From positions 1 to 7,256 of the forward strand of contig CBESOE010000182.1 in NCBI GenBank assembly GCA_965531145.1: a stretch of DNA of 7,256 bases. The letters run 5' to 3'. The stretch is from JAQAZP01 sp965531145. Lineage in GTDB: Bacteria > Acidobacteriota > JAQAZP01. This document shows positions 5,351 through 7,256 of the stretch, piece after piece. Numbering within the stretch: the first letter of the stretch is position 1; the number at the start of each line of letters is the position of its first letter. A program made the translations under genes and the position numbers. The notes under the pieces are model-generated. The model was not told where the DNA came from, did no database searches, and saw nothing but the letters and a program-made list of their open reading frames with translations.

Positions 5351-5398
5351 TGCATAAAGAATGATTGTATAACGATGCAATGGAGGGGGTAATATCCG

Positions 5399-6808
5399 AT
5401 GAAATACACGGCCTTTCTTCTCTGTCTGATGCTGATTCTGTTCGGCGCCACGGCCACCCGGGCCGATGACGAGGCTCCGGAATACACCCACCAGGAGTAT
5501 TACGAGCACTACGAGGGCACGGCCACCTGCCTGGAGTGCCACGAGGAAGAGGCCACATCCTTCTTCCACTCCCAGCACTACCAGTGGCAGGGGGATGCAC
5601 CGGGGATCTCCGGCTCAGGGACGCAGAAGCTGGGCAAAATGAATACGATCAACGATTTTTGCACCAACCCCCTGGCCAGCTGGATCGGCGAGGCGGTGAA
5701 CAGTGACGGCAACGTGATCTCCCGGGGCTGCTCCCAGTGCCACGCCGGCCTGGGCAAGATCCCCACGGCGACCATTTCCAGAGAACAGCTGGAAAACATC
5801 GACTGCCTCTTCTGTCACATGAAGGGCTACCGACGCAGCCTGTACAAAGATGATGACGGCGAGTGGGAATGGCGGCCGATCCTCTGGAACAACCAGGAGG
5901 GGATGGACGAGGTGAGCAAGCGGATCACGGCCCCCACCCGGACCATGTGCCTCCGCTGCCACTCGGGGTCCGGCGGCGGCCAGAACTTCAAACGCGGCGA
6001 CCTGGAATATGCCCTGCGCGACTGCGACCGGGAATTCGACGTGCACATGGCTTCCGAGGGTGAAAACCTGTCCTGTGCCGACTGCCACGCCGGTGGCGAC
6101 CACCGGGTGCGCGGCCGGGGCACCGACCTGGCGGGCACCGACCTGCCGGACAAGCCGCTCAACTGCGACGGTGAGTGCCACGGCCCGGCTCCGCACAAGG
6201 CCAAGGCGCTGAACCACCACTGCGAGAAGATCTACTGCACCGTCTGCCACATCCCGGAATTTGCCAAGGAAGATGCCACCGACATGTTCCGCGACTGGTC
6301 CACACCGGTGCACAAGACGGACATCAACAAACACGCCCCCACCATCCGCCTGGAAAAGAACGTGCAGCCGGTTTTTAACTGGTTCAACGGGATGACCACC
6401 ATGCAGTTCATGGGCCAGGCGGCCACCACCCTCGAAGACGGCACGGTGGGGATCATGATGCCCGAAGGAAGCCGCGAGGATCCCAAGTCGCGGCTCTATG
6501 CCTTCAAGCTGCGCCACTCCAGCCTGCCGATCCTGAAGAAAGAACGCTGGCTGATCCCCATCGCCGTGGAAAGCTACTTTGTTACCGGTGATGTGGACCA
6601 CGCGGTGCGCGAAGCGGCCGAAATCAACTACGGCATCCACAACCCGGAATACGAGTGGATCGGGACCACCCGCTACATGGGCATCTTTCACGAAGTCCAG
6701 CCCAAGGAAGCGGCCCTGGGCTGTCTCGACTGCCACAACGAGGGCGGGCGTCTGGACTGGAAGGGCCTGGGTTACGAGGCCGACCCGCTGGCGCAGTTCT
6801 TCAAGTAG
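5399..6808 (+). CDS. otr: Exported octahaem c-type cytochrome, tetrathionate reductase (Otr) family
   Basis: 469 residues. A Sec signal peptide (1-22, hydrophobic LLCLMLILFG, cleavage likely after ATRA) sends it to the periplasm. Haem sites are C44-H48, C111-H115, C136-H140, C184-H188, C226-H230, C256-H261, C280-H284 and C442-H446: seven CXXCH and one CX3CH (CDGECH). The order, with the last haem far away near the C-terminus, and the segments INDFC, REFDVHM, APHK and CHIPEFA agree with my memory of Shewanella octahaem tetrathionate reductase. That enzyme has an active-site haem ligated by lysine; K198 in NFKRGDLE is the likely equivalent. The Shewanella enzyme reduces tetrathionate, nitrite and hydroxylamine in vitro, but its physiological role is unsettled. 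Extra cysteines are C88, C209 and C275. No membrane electron donor or other redox gene is in view. GGAGGGGG before ATG 5399 supports the start. It converges with the cupin gene across a shared terminator. Confidence 0.9.
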   Translation: MKYTAFLLCLMLILFGATATRADDEAPEYTHQEYYEHYEGTATCLECHEEEATSFFHSQHYQWQGDAPGISGSGTQKLGKMNTINDFCTNPLASWIGEAVNSDGNVISRGCSQCHAGLGKIPTATISREQLENIDCLFCHMKGYRRSLYKDDDGEWEWRPILWNNQEGMDEVSKRITAPTRTMCLRCHSGSGGGQNFKRGDLEYALRDCDREFDVHMASEGENLSCADCHAGGDHRVRGRGTDLAGTDLPDKPLNCDGECHGPAPHKAKALNHHCEKIYCTVCHIPEFAKEDATDMFRDWSTPVHKTDINKHAPTIRLEKNVQPVFNWFNGMTTMQFMGQAATTLEDGTVGIMMPEGSREDPKSRLYAFKLRHSSLPILKKERWLIPIAVESYFVTGDVDHAVREAAEINYGIHNPEYEWIGTTRYMGIFHEVQPKEAALGCLDCHNEGGRLDWKGLGYEADPLAQFFK

Positions 6809-6829
6809 CGGTGGAACCAGGAAAGACCG

Positions 6830-6871
6830 TAGAAAGAGGTGACTGTCACTCGTGACTGTCACCTCTTTCTA
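6830..6871. terminator. Bidirectional terminator palindrome with tandem GTGACTGTCAC units
   Basis: TAGAAAGAGGTGAC (6830-6843) pairs perfectly with GTCACCTCTTTCTA (6858-6871). The inner part continues the pairing after a T-T mismatch (GTCAC 6845-6849 with GTGAC 6852-6856). The stem has an A-rich and a T-rich outer part on each strand, so it could stop transcription both ways between the convergent cytochrome (ends 6808) and cupin genes. The cupin TAG (6871-6869) is inside the arm. Two copies of the palindromic GTGACTGTCAC (6839-6849 and 6852-6862) are separated by 2 nt. There is no long U-tract. Confidence 0.8.
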
Positions 6872-7246
6872 TATGTCCAGCCGGTCAAAATTTTTCCTGG
6901 TTATCTCCGATTCAACGCTGCCGGTGTGAGCGATGCCCGCCGGTTCGAACAACATAAGCTTGACGTGGCCGTGGGGGACCACCCGGTGCTCCACGCCCCG
7001 CCCGACGATGCAGAACTCGCCGGGGTGCAGCCAGGTGGGTTCTTTCACATTCTTCTCCAGAACCTCCAGCTCACCATCGAGCACGTAAAACATCTCGTCC
7101 TCGTCCAGGTGGGTGTGCCAGGGAACCTTGTCCCCCTCACAGCGGACCAGCATCACCAGCTGGCCGTTCAGCTCGCCCACCACCTTTGGCGAGAACATGT
7201 CGGCGAACATCTCGAAACAGTCGCCGATGTTGATCACTTTGGCCAT
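6869..7246 (-). CDS. Single-domain cupin protein
   Basis: 125 residues forming one conserved-barrel cupin. Motif 1 is PWHTHLDEDEMFYVLDGEL, with metal ligands H44, H46 and E51. Motif 2 is HPGEFCIVGRGVEHRVV, with the fourth ligand H87. All four ligands are present, so a bound divalent metal is likely. The length is usual for small stand-alone cupins, a very broad family of enzymes, isomerases and sugar- or effector-binding proteins, so no substrate can be named. There is no signal peptide or DNA-binding domain. GGAGG at 7256-7252 stands 5 nt before ATG 7246, at the very edge of the window. The stop codon lies in the arm of the terminator palindrome shared with the cytochrome gene. The genes are convergent, so a functional link to the cytochrome is not implied. 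Confidence 0.93.
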   Translation of the reverse strand: MAKVINIGDCFEMFADMFSPKVVGELNGQLVMLVRCEGDKVPWHTHLDEDEMFYVLDGELEVLEKNVKEPTWLHPGEFCIVGRGVEHRVVPHGHVKLMLFEPAGIAHTGSVESEITRKNFDRLDI

Positions 7247-7251
7247 GCCTG

Positions 7252-7256
7252 CCTCC
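7252..7256 (-). promoter_or_regulatory. Ribosome binding site of the cupin gene
   Basis: GGAGG lies 5 nt upstream of ATG 7246, a strong site that fixes the start. The window ends here, so any promoter or upstream gene cannot be seen. Confidence 0.7.

Noticed and set aside
5615..6862. Minus-strand open frame of 415 codons
   Set aside because: It lies antisense to the cytochrome gene, where eight haem motifs prove the plus strand is coding; it also crosses the terminator.
6839..6862. Start of a CRISPR-like or tandem repeat array
   Set aside because: There are only two copies with a 2-nt gap and no spacers; a palindromic terminator or REP-like element explains them better.

Overview
This is a GC-rich window (about 60% G+C by eye) from what looks like a diderm bacterium. 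A Hanks-type kinase of the style common in Planctomycetota, Acidobacteriota and related candidate phyla is one hint. An exported eight-haem cytochrome c of the octahaem tetrathionate reductase family is another. These features do not fix the phylum, and no rRNA or tRNA is present to settle it.

Nearly everything left of position 5232 is on the minus strand, read right to left. From about 5255 downward there is a probable run of small genes: a SAM-dependent methyltransferase with a PCCH motif; a cytosolic tandem-SH3 protein; a small glycine-rich membrane protein resembling DUF3566; and a divergent hydrogenase-maturation-protease-like protein that appears to lack two of the three metal ligands. 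Next come about 510 bases without an intact gene. They hold a clearly recognisable 5' fragment of an SRPBCC (AHSA1/START-like) gene, cut off after about 40 conserved residues, and a short open frame continuing in phase after the protease stop.

The left end is a signalling cluster, also on the minus strand: a STAS anti-anti-sigma protein, then an FHA-GAF-PP2C (RsbU/SpoIIE-like) phosphatase, then the N-terminal 180 residues of a Hanks-type Ser/Thr kinase that runs off the left edge. STAS plus PP2C suggests RsbV/RsbU-type partner switching. The FHA domain suggests recognition of phosphothreonine, perhaps on the neighbouring kinase. No RsbW-type HATPase anti-sigma kinase is visible here. The kinase Shine-Dalgarno site lies in the arm of a predicted hairpin.

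The right end has a divergent promoter region (5236-5398) that separates the methyltransferase run from the plus-strand cytochrome gene. That cytochrome has a signal peptide, seven CXXCH motifs and one unusual CX3CH motif. It converges on a minus-strand single-domain cupin gene. Between them lies a near-perfect 42-nt palindrome, probably a bidirectional terminator, which contains two tandem GTGACTGTCAC units and overlaps the cupin stop codon.

Most informative points: the STAS/FHA-PP2C/Hanks kinase arrangement, the octahaem cytochrome with a CX3CH site, the degenerate protease without a hydrogenase, the truncated SRPBCC gene, and a possible +1 frameshift tail with a CPTC motif after the SH3 gene. 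All assignments were made by reading the sequence; no database search was run.
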